From the NCBI GenBank assembly GCA_963809175.1, contig CAWEIK010000003.1:248001-312000 (forward strand): DNA of 64,000 nucleotides, written 5' to 3'. Below the pieces are notes generated by a model. It ran no database searches, was not told the DNA's origin, and was given only the letters and a program-made list of their open reading frames with translations. Source of the stretch: JACCTU01 sp963809175. Its GTDB lineage: Bacteria; Actinomycetota; Thermoleophilia; Gaiellales; Gaiellaceae. The position numbers and the translations under genes are program-made. Positions 26,897-35,392 of this stretch are shown here, piece by piece. The first letter of the stretch is position 1, and every line of letters starts with the position of its first letter.

Positions 26897-28122
26897 AGTT
26901 CCAGGCACCGCGCGGGACCCACGACGTCCTCCCGTCGGAGCAGCCGCTCTGGCAGCTCGCCACGGGGACGCTCGCGGAGGTCGCCGAGACGTACGGCTAC
27001 GGCCGGATCCAGACGCCGGTCTTCGAGGACGCCGAGCTCTTCCTGCGCACGTCGGGCCAGGGCTCCGACGTCGTCCAGAAGGAGATGTACGCCTTCGAGG
27101 ACCGCGGCGGACGCACGCTCGCGCTGCGACCCGAGGCGACGGCGCCGATCTGCCGCGCGTACCTCGAGCACGGAATGCAGCGCGAACCGCAGCCCGTGAA
27201 GCTCTACACGCAGGCGACGATGTACCGCTACGCCGCGCCGCAGAAGGGCCGCTACCGCGAGCACTGGCAGCAGTCCGTCGAGGCGATCGGCTCCGACGAT
27301 CCGGCGATCGACGCCGAGGTGATCCAGCTGTACGTCGAGGTGCTCCGTCGGCTCGGCGTGACGCAGTGGGAGCTGCAGCTCAACTCGATCGGCGACGCGA
27401 GCTGCCGCCCCGCGTACGTCGAGAAGCTCGTCGAGTGGCTCGACGCGAACGACGCGGCGCTGGACGACGAGGCGAGGCAGAAGCGCGCCACGAGCCCGCT
27501 CCGCGTCTTCGACGTCAAGAACCCCACCGTCCGTGCGGCCCTCGCCGACGCGCCGAAGATCGGTGAGTCCCTCTGCGACGAGTGCCGTGAGCACTTCGCC
27601 GAGGTGCGCCGCTACCTCGACGCGCTCGACGTTCCGTACACGCTCGAGCCGACGCTCGTGCGGGGCCTCGACTACTACACGCGCACGACCTTCGAGTTCG
27701 TCGGGCCCGACGAAGGCGCGCAGTCGACCATCTGCGCCGGCGGGCGCTACGACGGGCTGATCGAAGAGCTCGGCGGCCCGCCGACGCCGGGGATCGGCTT
27801 CGGCGCGGGAATCGAACGACTGGTGCAGGCACTCGAGCAGGAGGGGATCACCGCCGAGCCCCGCGGGCTCGACCTGTTCTTCCTGATCGACCCCGACGCG
27901 GACCGGGCCGCCGCGCTCGCCGAGCTGGCCAAGCTGCGCGCGGCGGGCGTCTCGTGCGACGCCGACTACGCCGGACGATCGATCAAGGGGCAGCGCACAC
28001 AGCTCGCACGCTCCGGCGCGCGAGGGTTCGTTCACGTGCGCGCGGACGGCGCGACGATCAAGCGCGGCGAGGTCGAGCAAGACGTGCCCGTCGACAAGGT
28101 CGCCGCTACGGTGCTCGCGTGA
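26893..28122 (+). CDS. hisS: Histidyl-tRNA synthetase
   Basis: Class II aminoacyl-tRNA synthetase charging tRNA-His (EC 6.1.1.21). 409 aa, intact. Motif 1 region APRGTHDVLP; motif 2 MYRYAAPQKGRYREHWQQ; histidine-specific motifs LVRGLDYYTRTTFEF and CAGGRYDGL; motif 3 GIGFGAGIERL; C-terminal anticodon-binding domain (LDLFFLIDPDADRAAALAEL onward). Its GTGA junction with aspS indicates a coupled pair. Confidence 0.97.
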   Translation: MKFQAPRGTHDVLPSEQPLWQLATGTLAEVAETYGYGRIQTPVFEDAELFLRTSGQGSDVVQKEMYAFEDRGGRTLALRPEATAPICRAYLEHGMQREPQPVKLYTQATMYRYAAPQKGRYREHWQQSVEAIGSDDPAIDAEVIQLYVEVLRRLGVTQWELQLNSIGDASCRPAYVEKLVEWLDANDAALDDEARQKRATSPLRVFDVKNPTVRAALADAPKIGESLCDECREHFAEVRRYLDALDVPYTLEPTLVRGLDYYTRTTFEFVGPDEGAQSTICAGGRYDGLIEELGGPPTPGIGFGAGIERLVQALEQEGITAEPRGLDLFFLIDPDADRAAALAELAKLRAAGVSCDADYAGRSIKGQRTQLARSGARGFVHVRADGATIKRGEVEQDVPVDKVAATVLA

Positions 28123-29863
28123 ACGAGTGGCGCGACACGTACTGCGGCGCGGTCACCGCCGAGCACGTCGGGCAGCGGCTGACGCTCGCCGGCTGGACCG
28201 CCCGCCGGCGAGATCACGGCGGTCTCGTCTTCATCGACCTGCGCGACCACACGGGGCTCGTCCAGCTCGTCGTGAACCCCGACCGCGCGCCCGAGGCGGC
28301 GGCGATCGCCCACGACGTCCGCAGCGAGTTCGTGCTGCGCGCGCGAGGCGAAGTCGTACGCCGAGCGCCCGACGCGGTCAACCCGAACCTCCCGACGGGC
28401 GAGATCGAGGTGCAGGTCGACGAGCTCGAGATCGTCTCGCGCTCGGATCCGCTGCCCTTCCAGCTCGACGAGGAGAACGTCGACGAGACCATCCGGCTGC
28501 GCTACCGCTACCTCGACCTGCGGCGCGAGCGCATGCAGCGGAACCTCCGGCTCTCGGCGAACGTGATCGGCTCGATCAGGCGGACGATGGACGAGCAGGG
28601 CTTCGTCGACGTCTGGACTCCGAGCATGACGCGCGGCACGCCGGAAGGCGCGCGCGACTTCCTCGTCCCGGTCCGGCTGCAGCCGGGCAAGTTCTTCGCG
28701 CTCGCGCAGTCGCCGCAGCTCTTCAAGCAGCTGTTCATGGTCGGCGGGCTCGACCGCTACTACCAGATCGCCACCTGCTGGCGCGACGAGGATCTCCGCG
28801 CCGACCGCCAGTTCGAGTTCCGGCAGCTCGACCTCGAGCTCGCGTTCCCGGTCCGCGAGGACGTGCTCGACGTGCTCGAGCGTGTCGTCGTCGCGGCGTT
28901 CGAAGCGGAGGGCAGGACGCCGCCGGCGCGACCGTTCCCGCGGCTCGCGTACGCCGAGGCGATGCTTCGCTACGGGACCGACAAGCCCGACGTGCGCTTC
29001 GGGCTCGAGATCCAGGACGCGACCGAGGTGACGCGTGGATCGGAGTTCGGCGTCTTCGCGGGCGCGCCGGTCGTGCGCTACCTCGTCGCGCCGCGCGCGT
29101 TCTCGCGCGCGGAGCTCGGGCGACTCGAGGAGTTCGCGAAGGAGTGGGGTGCGAAGGGCCTCGCCTACCTCGTCGTCGACGAGTCCGGGGAGGTGCGCTC
29201 GCCGATCGCGAAGTTCCTCTCCGAGCGCGAGCTGGAGGCCTTCGGCGCGCCGCCCGGCTCGACGGTGCTGTTCGCCGCCGACACCGAGCCGATGGTCGAG
29301 CGCGTGCTCGGTGCGCTGCGCTCGCACCTCGGCGCAGAGCTCGGCCTGATCGACGAGTCGCAGGACGCGTTCCTCTGGGTCCTCGACTTCCCGCTCTTCC
29401 TGCACGACGAGGAGACCGGGCAGTGGACGTTCGTCCACCATCCCTTCACGGCGCCGATGCCCGAGCACGAGGACCGGATCGAGACCGATCCCGGTTCGGC
29501 GCCTCAGCCAGCACTACGACCTGATCTGGAACGGCTGGGAGCTCGGCTCGGGGTCGATCAGGATCCACCGCCAGGAGGTGCAGGAGCGCGTCTTCCGGGC
29601 GATGGGGATGTCCGACGAGGAGGCGCAGGCGAAGTTCGGCTGGTTCCTCGACGCGCTCCGGATGGGCGCGCCGCCGCACGGCGGCTTCGCGCTCGGGATC
29701 GAGCGGTTCGTCGCCCTGATGGCGGGCGAATCGAACATCCGCGAGGTGATCGCCTACCCGAAGACGGCGAGCGGCTCCGATCCGCTGACGGGCGCGCCGA
29801 CCGCCGATCCCGCAGGAAGTTCTCTCCGAACTCGGAATCAAGGTGACGACGGACCCGATTTAA
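28119..29863 (+). CDS. aspS: Aspartyl-tRNA synthetase (two apparent frameshifts)
   Basis: Class IIb synthetase of the bacterial type with a GAD domain. N-terminal OB fold (GLVFIDLRDHTGLVQLVVNP), motif 1 around RRTMDEQGFVDVWTPSM, catalytic loop TPEGARDFLVPVR, motif 2 YQIATCWRDEDLRADRQFEF, and motif 3 GGFALGIERFVALMAG. Frame changes near 29505 (extra base after DPGSA; then LSQHYDLIWNGWELGSG) and near 29810 (before QEVLSELGIKVTTDPI). Corrected length about 581 aa. Starts at GTG 28119, overlapping hisS. Confidence 0.94.
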
Positions 29864-29950
29864 GCCTTTCCCTCGGTCTCGCCGATAGAAAGGTCATACT
29901 TTGGGACAGCCGTCAACGGTCACCGTGAAGCGAAGGAGCGAGAGAGCAAG

Positions 29951-30838
29951 ATGTCCACACCGCAGGATCCCGGCCGCGCGGCTGTCGCCGGCACTGACGT
30001 CGCTGCCGCGCCTGGAGGACCTCCCGCAGGCTCCGGGCGGCGGCTACGACGCCGACCGGGTTCGGGACGCGTTCGACGCGTTCCGCCGCCACTCCGCTCA
30101 GCTCCAGGCGCAGCTCCGCGTGCTTCAGGCCGCGGGCCGGACCGGGCAACGTCGAGCCGACCGGCCACGCGGTTCGCATGGACGCCCTGCACCTGATCCG
30201 CGTCCGCCGCCGAGTTCGCCGACACGCTCGAGCGCGACGCCCAGCAGGCCGTCGTCGAATCAGCTGGCCCGCACCGAGGAAGAGGTCTCGAAGCGCCAGC
30301 GCGAGCTGCAGGACCGCGAGGCCGAGATCGAGCGCTACCGCCAGGAGTCGGAGCGCCAGCGCGCCGAGATCACGAACGCGGCGCGAAACGAGGCGCGCGA
30401 GCTGCTCCAGAACTCGCAGCGCGACGCGTCGCCAGGAGGTTCGCGAGTCCGAGGCACGCGCCACGCGGCTGGTCGAGCAGGCACGCCATCAGGCGACCGA
30501 GCTCACGAACGCCGCCCGCGCCGAGGTCGAGCAGACGCTCGAGTGGGCGCGCGCCCAGGCCGCGACGATCATGGCCCGCGCGCAGCAGGGAGCCGAGCAG
30601 TTCCTGGCCTCCGCCGGTCTCGGCGAGTCCGAGATCGCGCGCGTCGCCGAATCGATCGTTCGCGCCGCCGACCACGAGTCCGGGGGTGGCAGGCAGCCGG
30701 GCACGATGCCGTCGACCGCGCCCGACGGTGCGCAGCCGGGCGGACCGATCCCGGTGCGGCCGTCATCGCGCAAGGCCGACGACCGCGTCCAAGACGCCGC
30801 CCGCCGACGACGGCGAGCGCGAAGAGCCGAAGCCCTAG
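29951..30838 (+). CDS. Coiled-coil cytoplasmic protein, possibly DivIVA/SepIVA-like (about six apparent frameshifts)
   Basis: Reconstruction across all three frames gives an N-terminus PRLEDLPQAPGGGYDADRVR, then AFDAFRRHSAQLQAQLRVLQ and a long coiled coil (LARTEEEVSKRQRELQ, ESERQRAEITNAARNEAREL, RQEVRESEARATRLVEQA, AEVEQTLEWARAQAATIMAR) ending in a Pro/Thr-rich acidic tail (PTTASKTPPADDGEREEP). Length about 293 aa. The heptad pattern and Gly-Tyr-Asp opening recall actinobacterial DivIVA-type proteins, but no definitive domain is seen. The extra bases lie near 29966, 30145, 30203, 30257, 30430 and 30772. Confidence 0.55.
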
Positions 30839-30844
30839 CGCGCC

Positions 30845-31649
30845 GTGAGCCGGCGGGTGTTCGGGCCGCGATTCGTCGTCGAGGCGATCTTCCTCGCCGT
30901 GGTCGCGCTCGTGGCCGGGTTCTCCGGGCTCGAGTGGACCGCGATCGTGCTCGTCATGGTGCTCGCGTACCTGCTCGTGGTCGTCTTCGACATCGCGGTT
31001 TCCCGCACGGGTGCCTGGCCGGGCCAGGGAACCATGCAGACGGCGCCGCGAGCTCGCCGAGGAGACGCCGCACGCCTTCGCCGCCACCCACGAAGCTCGA
31101 GCCGAAGCACGTCCACGTCGTCCCGCGCGAGCCGCGATCCCGCTGCGACAGCCCGTGCTCGAACGCGTGCCCGACCCGATCCCCGAGCCGGAGCTCGAGC
31201 CCGAGCCCGCGCCCGAGCCGATTCCACCCGCGGCCGAGCGTCGAGCCGCCGGCGCCGTGCCGAACCGAGCCGGAGCCGGAGCCCGAACCGGAGCCGAGCC
31301 CGAGCCGGAGCCGCGAGCCGGAGCCCGACCGAGCCGGAGCCCGAGCCGCCGCACCTCGAGGTCGTGCCCGAACCGGAGCCCGAGCCCGAACCCGAGCCGG
31401 AACCGGAGCCCGAACCAGAAGCCCCGCAGGTCGTGACGCTCCCGCTCTCGGGAGCGCCGCAGGGAGTGGAACGTGTGGGAGCTCGAGCGGCTCGCGCGGG
31501 CGAACACCGGCGGCGACGTCGTCAAGGACGAGGAGCTCTCGTACCTGCTCGTCTACCTGCGCGGCTTCGCCACGCCCGAGGGCACCCTGCCCGTGGACTT
31601 CGACGAGCTCGTGCGCGAGTCGTTCGGCCCGCTGCTCGTGGCACGTTGA
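30845..31649 (+). CDS. Membrane protein with Glu-Pro repeat linker (multiple apparent frameshifts)
   Basis: Starts GTG at 30845, 6 nt after the previous gene, with two hydrophobic segments (VVEAIFLAVVALVAGFSGL and AIVLVMVLAYLLVVVFDIAV). A long stretch of EPEPEPEP-type repeats follows, spread over three frames by apparent indels, and then a folded C-terminus: EWNVWELERLARANTGGD, VVKDEELSYLLVYLRGFA, PVDFDELVRESFGPLLVAR. Length about 265 aa. The repeats resemble the rigid linkers of envelope-spanning proteins. No known family. The stop overlaps the next start (TTGA). Confidence 0.55.
31179..31420 (+). repeat. GC-rich low-complexity tract encoding Glu-Pro repeats
   Basis: Imperfect tandem 6-mers of the type CCCGAG/CCGGAG, repeated over about 240 nt within the preceding coding region. 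Such tracts are prone to replication slippage and to sequencing error; the reading frame wanders here. Confidence 0.7.
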
Positions 31650-32074
31650 TCCCGTCCGGCCTCGCCCGGCGCGGTGTCGTCCTCGCCGCGGTCGCGCTCC
31701 TGGGAGGCGTCCTCGCGTTCGCCGCCGGCTCGTGGAACGGCGATGACGGCGGCAGCACGCAGCCGGCGGCGCGACCGGTGCCCGTGCCGGGCTCGGGCTG
31801 GTACCGGGCGCTCGCGGCCCCGTACCCGGCAAGCACCACCAGGGAACGGACCTCCTGCGGGCAGCGGCTCGGTCCTCAGACGCTCGGCGTCGCGCATCCG
31901 GTGCTCCCCTGCGGCGTCAAGCTCTACATCTCGTACGGCGACAAGCTCGTCCTGACGCAGGTCGTCGACCGTGGCCCCGGCGCCCCCGGCCGCGACTTCG
32001 ACCTCACGAGGGCGCTCGCCGACCGGCTCGGCCTCGTGGGCACGCAGCAGATCCGCTGGCGCTACGCCCGCTAG
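31646..32074 (+). CDS. RlpA-like double-psi beta-barrel protein with N-terminal anchor
   Basis: About 142 aa. An N-terminal hydrophobic segment (GVVLAAVALLGGVLAFAAG) exports or anchors the protein. The rest fits the RlpA-type DPBB fold: TSCGQRLGPQTLGVAHPVLP, CGVKLYISYGDKLVLTQVVD, RGPGAPGRDFDLTRALADRL. The catalytic Asp of the RlpA/MltA barrel could be the one in VVDRGPG. RlpA proteins bind or cleave septal peptidoglycan. TTG at 31646 overlaps the stop of the preceding gene and has no better alternative, so the two are probably coupled. Confidence 0.75.
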   Translation: MIPSGLARRGVVLAAVALLGGVLAFAAGSWNGDDGGSTQPAARPVPVPGSGWYRALAAPYPASTTRERTSCGQRLGPQTLGVAHPVLPCGVKLYISYGDKLVLTQVVDRGPGAPGRDFDLTRALADRLGLVGTQQIRWRYAR

Positions 32075-32107
32075 CTACGATGCGCGAGTCTCGTCTTCCC
32101 GCCCATG

Positions 32108-32138
32108 ATCTGGTCTCGCCCACAAGGCGGCGCCAGAT
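32108..32138 (+). terminator. Probable hairpin terminator
   Basis: Stem ATCTGG/CCAGAT plus CGCC/GGCG, with a 3x3 internal loop and a CACAA apical loop, followed by TTTGTCGTT. It lies 34 nt after the RlpA-like stop. Confidence 0.45.
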
Positions 32139-32281
32139 TTGTCGTTAAAGAACCAACACCGCTGAACAAGGGAGCGTTCGTTCGGTAGCGGCACGGGAGT
32201 GTCAGGCGCCGACACCGCACCCACCTGGCTTGCCAGGTTCATTACGGCCATGGGCGGGAGGCGAGGCGCTACGGTGCTCGG
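32139..32281 (+). other. mnmA upstream region
   Basis: 143 nt without coding potential. It holds a small stem-loop ACCTGG-CTTG-CCAGGT at 32223-32238 and presumably the mnmA promoter; no clear -10/-35 pair was identified. Confidence 0.35.
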
Positions 32282-33538
32282 ATGATCGAGCTCGTCGGAG
32301 ACTCGTCGCGCAGCGGCGACTGGGCACTCGTGCGGCTCCGCGTCGACGGCAACAGGATCGTCGACTCGGATGCGCCCGGGTTGTCTCGCGACCTCCGGGG
32401 GCTGACGTTGCTGGAGGCCGCCGCGGTGCCGGGCGAGACGCTGGCAGCCGACGCACTCGCGAACGCGATCGGGCCGGTCGTCCGGGAGGCTGCGGATCCC
32501 CGGCGCGTTGCGGTGGCGATGAGCGGTGGCGTCGACAGCGCCGTCGCGTTGCTGCACGCCGGTCCCGAAGCCGTCGGCGTGACGCTCCGGCTCTGGCTCG
32601 ACCCGGAGGGTCCGAGCGCCGAGCGCGCGTGCTGCTCGCCCGACGCGGTCATCGCCGCGCGCGAAGCCTGTCACGCACTCGGCCGGCCCCACGTGACGCT
32701 CGATCTCCGGGAGGAGTTCAGGCGCGCGATCGTCGAGCCCTTCGTGCGCGGCTACGCACGTGGCGAGACGCCGAACCCCTGCATCGCGTGCAACGGGAGC
32801 TTTCGGTTCGCGGAGTTGCTCGCGTTCGCCGCGCGGGTGGGTGCGTCGCGGCTGGCAACGGGGCACTACGCGCGCGTCGTGTCGCATCGCGGCCGGCTGC
32901 TGCTCGCTCGTGGAGTCGATCCCGAGAAGGACCAGTCGTACATGCTCGGCCGGCTCGATCCCGCCTTTCTCGACCGGATCTGGTTCCCGCTCGGCGAGCA
33001 GACGAAGGCGGAGACGCGCGCCGAGGCCGACGCGGCAGGACTGGCTGCAGCGGGACGCGCGGAGAGCCAGGAAGCGTGCTTCCTCGCAGGCGGCGACTAC
33101 CGCTCGTTCCTCGAGCGGCGTGGGTTGAACGGCGAGGGCTCGATTGTCGACGAGGCGGGGCGCGAGCTCGGCAGGCACGAAGGCGTGTGGCGCTTCACGC
33201 CGGGCCAGCGCCGAGGGCTCGGCGTCTCGTCCGCTGCTCCGCTCTACGCGCTCAGGACCGATGCGTCGACCTCGACGGTCGTCGTCGGTCCTCGGGAGTC
33301 ACTCGCCACGACGAGCGTGTCGGCCCGCGGCCGGCTCTTCGTGGACGTGGAGCGGGTCGAAGCGAAGCTTCGCTACCGCTCGCCCGCAGTCGGCGCCCGG
33401 GTCGTGGCGGAGGGTCGCGGATTCCGCCTCGAGCTCGACCGGCCGGCCTTCGCGGTCGCAGCGGGCCAGGCCGCCGTTCTGTACGACAACGACGCGATCG
33501 TCGGTTCAGGTCTGATCACGGCCGCCGCGGACGCCTAA
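32282..33538 (+). CDS. mnmA: tRNA 2-thiouridylase MnmA with an extra N-terminal domain
   Basis: Thiolates U34 of tRNA-Lys/Glu/Gln (EC 2.8.1.13). The PP-loop SGGVDSA is at residues 81-87, with the catalytic cysteine motif ETPNPCIACNGSFRF and the second cysteine in RAESQEACFLAGGDY, plus VWRFTPGQRRGLGV near the C-terminal barrel. Residues 1-75 are absent from ordinary MnmA, which starts just before the PP-loop. They read like a small alpha/beta domain (WALVRLRVDGNRIVDSD, LRGLTLLEAAAVPGETLAAD), vaguely like NifU N-terminal scaffolds but without any cysteine. The frame is intact; ATG at 32282. Confidence 0.92.
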   Translation: MIELVGDSSRSGDWALVRLRVDGNRIVDSDAPGLSRDLRGLTLLEAAAVPGETLAADALANAIGPVVREAADPRRVAVAMSGGVDSAVALLHAGPEAVGVTLRLWLDPEGPSAERACCSPDAVIAAREACHALGRPHVTLDLREEFRRAIVEPFVRGYARGETPNPCIACNGSFRFAELLAFAARVGASRLATGHYARVVSHRGRLLLARGVDPEKDQSYMLGRLDPAFLDRIWFPLGEQTKAETRAEADAAGLAAAGRAESQEACFLAGGDYRSFLERRGLNGEGSIVDEAGRELGRHEGVWRFTPGQRRGLGVSSAAPLYALRTDASTSTVVVGPRESLATTSVSARGRLFVDVERVEAKLRYRSPAVGARVVAEGRGFRLELDRPAFAVAAGQAAVLYDNDAIVGSGLITAAADA

Positions 33539-33554
33539 GATCGCTTCCGTACAC

Positions 33555-34025
33555 GTGTCGCCATTCCTCGCCTTCAGCTGGAACGACCTCGCCGACCTCG
33601 CGCTGGCCGTCTTCCTCTTCTCGGTCGGGCTGTCGCTCGCCTACGCCTTCATCCGCCTGGGCGGAACTCTCGGGCGCCTTTCCGCGTTCATCAGGGGAAC
33701 GCAGGACGAGCTTCTGCCCGTGATCAACAAGACCGGGGGGACGGTGGATCGGGTGAACGTGCAGCTCGACAAGGTCGATCTCGTCACGGACAGCGCCGTC
33801 GACGCGGCGGACAGCGTCGACACCGCCGTTCGGGCGGTGAGCTTCGCGATCCAGCGTCCCGTGCAGAAGATCGCCGGGCTCGCGGCGGGCATCGCGCACG
33901 GCTTCGCGTCCCTTCGGGTCGAACGCGACGTCGGCAGCGCCGTCCAGCGTGCGAAGGAAGCTGCCGCTCGGCGTGAAGCGGAGCTCTCGGAGGAACTGCG
34001 ACGCGTGGACAGCGAACGCCCTTGA
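33555..34025 (+). CDS. Small single-span membrane protein, DUF948-like
   Basis: 156 aa. One N-terminal membrane helix (LADLALAVFLFSVGLSLAYAF), then an amphipathic helix with TQDELLPVINKTGGTVDRVN and repeated VDTAVRAV-type heptads, and a charged C-terminal coil. It resembles DUF948 proteins found in many Gram-positives, whose role is unclear. GTG at 33555; the stop overlaps the next start (TTGA), linking it to the sigma factor genes. Confidence 0.65.
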   Translation: MSPFLAFSWNDLADLALAVFLFSVGLSLAYAFIRLGGTLGRLSAFIRGTQDELLPVINKTGGTVDRVNVQLDKVDLVTDSAVDAADSVDTAVRAVSFAIQRPVQKIAGLAAGIAHGFASLRVERDVGSAVQRAKEAAARREAELSEELRRVDSERP

Positions 34026-34396
34026 GTGCAGACGAGATCACGCTCAGACTGCCGCGCGAGCGGCCGTTCTTCGGTGTGGCGCATCTGGTCGTCGGCGGCC
34101 TTGCCGTGCGACTCGACCTGAGCTTCGAGCAGCTCGAGGATCTGCAGGTTGCAATCGGCGAGCTGCTCGAGCAGCACGAGACCGAGCGCGAGATCACGGT
34201 CTCGGTGCGCGTCGAGAACGACACGATCCACGCGCTCGTCGGTCCTTTCGACGGGTCGCTCGAGCAGGCGCTCGCGAAGGACTCGGGCGACGCCGTCGGT
34301 CTCCGACGGGTCCTGGAGACCGTCGTCGACGACGTCGAGGTCACGACCCGCGACGGGCAACCGTGGGTCGCGCTGACGAAGGCGATGAAGGCCTGA
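34022..34396 (+). CDS. RsbW-like anti-sigma protein with degenerate ATPase motifs
   Basis: 124 aa with the overall pattern of the RsbW/SpoIIAB GHKL fold: RLDLSFEQLEDLQVAIGELL (N-box helix) and VSVRVENDTIHALVGPFDGS. The usual N-box Asn after the Glu is missing (GELLEQ), and no clear DxGxG G1 box follows, so ATP binding and kinase activity are doubtful. It directly precedes and overlaps the sigma factor gene (TGATG), the classical rsbW-sigB order, which supports an anti-sigma role. No anti-anti-sigma gene is visible. TTG start at 34022 overlaps the upstream stop. Confidence 0.7.
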   Translation: MSADEITLRLPRERPFFGVAHLVVGGLAVRLDLSFEQLEDLQVAIGELLEQHETEREITVSVRVENDTIHALVGPFDGSLEQALAKDSGDAVGLRRVLETVVDDVEVTTRDGQPWVALTKAMKA

Positions 34397-35166
34397 TGCC
34401 GGACCGGAACGACCGCGAGCTTCTGCGCCGCTACCACGAGCACGGCGATCTCCAGGCGCGCGAGCAGCTGATCGAGCACTACATGTCGCTCGTGCGCTCG
34501 CTCGCCCGGCGCTACTCGTACCGCGGCGAGCAGCTCGACGACCTCGTCCAGATCGGCGCGATCGGGCTGATCAAGGCGATCGACCGCTTCGACCTCGACC
34601 GCGGCGTCGAGCTGACGACCTATGCGACGCCGAACATCATCGGCGAGATCAAGCGGCATTTCCGCGACAAGGGCTGGGCGGTGCGGGTTCCGCGCGGGCT
34701 CCAGGAGCTGAACGTGCAGCTGTCGCGGCTGGTCGAGCAGCTGACCGTGCAGCTCGGCCGGTCTCCGACGATCACCGAGCTCGCAAAGGCGTCCGACTCG
34801 ACGGAGGAGGAGGTCCTCGAGGCGCTGGAGAGCGGCCGCGCGTACTCGTCGCTCTCGCTCTCGTCGGGGGGCGGCGACGGGGAGGACGAGCTCGACCCGC
34901 TCGAGTCGATCGGCGAGGAGGAGCACGAGTACGAGGTCTCCGAGGACCGCGCCGTGCTCGAGCCCGGCATGCGCGCGCTCGACGAGCGTGAGCGACGCAT
35001 CCTGCACCTGCGCTTCTTCGACGGCCTCACGCAGTCGCAGATCGCGCAGCAGGTCGGGATCTCGCAGATGCACGTCTCGCGCCTGATCCGCCGCTCGCTC
35101 GACAAGATCCGCGCCGAGATCGTCGAGGAGGAGGAGGCGGAACCCCGCAGGGCCGCGAACGGCTAG
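34396..35166 (+). CDS. sigF: Group 3 RNA polymerase sigma factor (SigB/SigF type)
   Basis: 256 aa. Region 2 (REQLIEHYMSLVRSLARRYS, DDLVQIGAIGLIKAIDRFD, ELTTYATPNIIGEIKRHFRD), region 3 (WAVRVPRGLQELNVQLSRLV) and region 4 (MRALDERERRILHLRFFDGL, SQIAQQVGISQMHVSRLIRR) are complete. This pattern is that of SigB/SigF/SigG-like stress or developmental sigma factors. ATG at 34396 is coupled to the anti-sigma gene. Subfamily name is tentative. Confidence 0.9.
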   Translation: MPDRNDRELLRRYHEHGDLQAREQLIEHYMSLVRSLARRYSYRGEQLDDLVQIGAIGLIKAIDRFDLDRGVELTTYATPNIIGEIKRHFRDKGWAVRVPRGLQELNVQLSRLVEQLTVQLGRSPTITELAKASDSTEEEVLEALESGRAYSSLSLSSGGGDGEDELDPLESIGEEEHEYEVSEDRAVLEPGMRALDERERRILHLRFFDGLTQSQIAQQVGISQMHVSRLIRRSLDKIRAEIVEEEEAEPRRAANG

Positions 35167-35198
35167 CCCGTTCGAGCCAGGCCCCCGCCCGAGAACAG

Positions 35199-35216
35199 CC
35201 CCACCCATGGGTGGGG
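35199..35216. promoter_or_regulatory. 18-bp perfect palindrome after sigF
   Basis: CCCCACCCATGGGTGGGG is a perfect palindrome 32 nt after the sigF stop and 176 nt before alaS. It could form a terminator-like hairpin (7-bp stem, 4-nt loop, no T-run) or be an operator. The remaining sequence to 35392 (about 175 nt) shows nothing else I can assign. Confidence 0.45.
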
Positions 35217-35392
35217 AAGTCGCGCTTCCACCCGCCACCCGCGGTCGAGCGTACCCCCGAAACCGTGCGAGGTTCGTGACGAGTTGTGCCTGTTGTGCGC
35301 CGACTTCTCCACACGCGCGCCACGCGTTTCCGCCCGGTTCGACCGCGCGTCCAGGCGGCGGAGCGCCCGGAGGGCGGCCGTACACTAGAGCC

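Noticed and set aside
35167..35392. T-box leader of alaS
   Set aside because: No T-box bulge sequence, specifier loop or terminator/antiterminator pair is visible.
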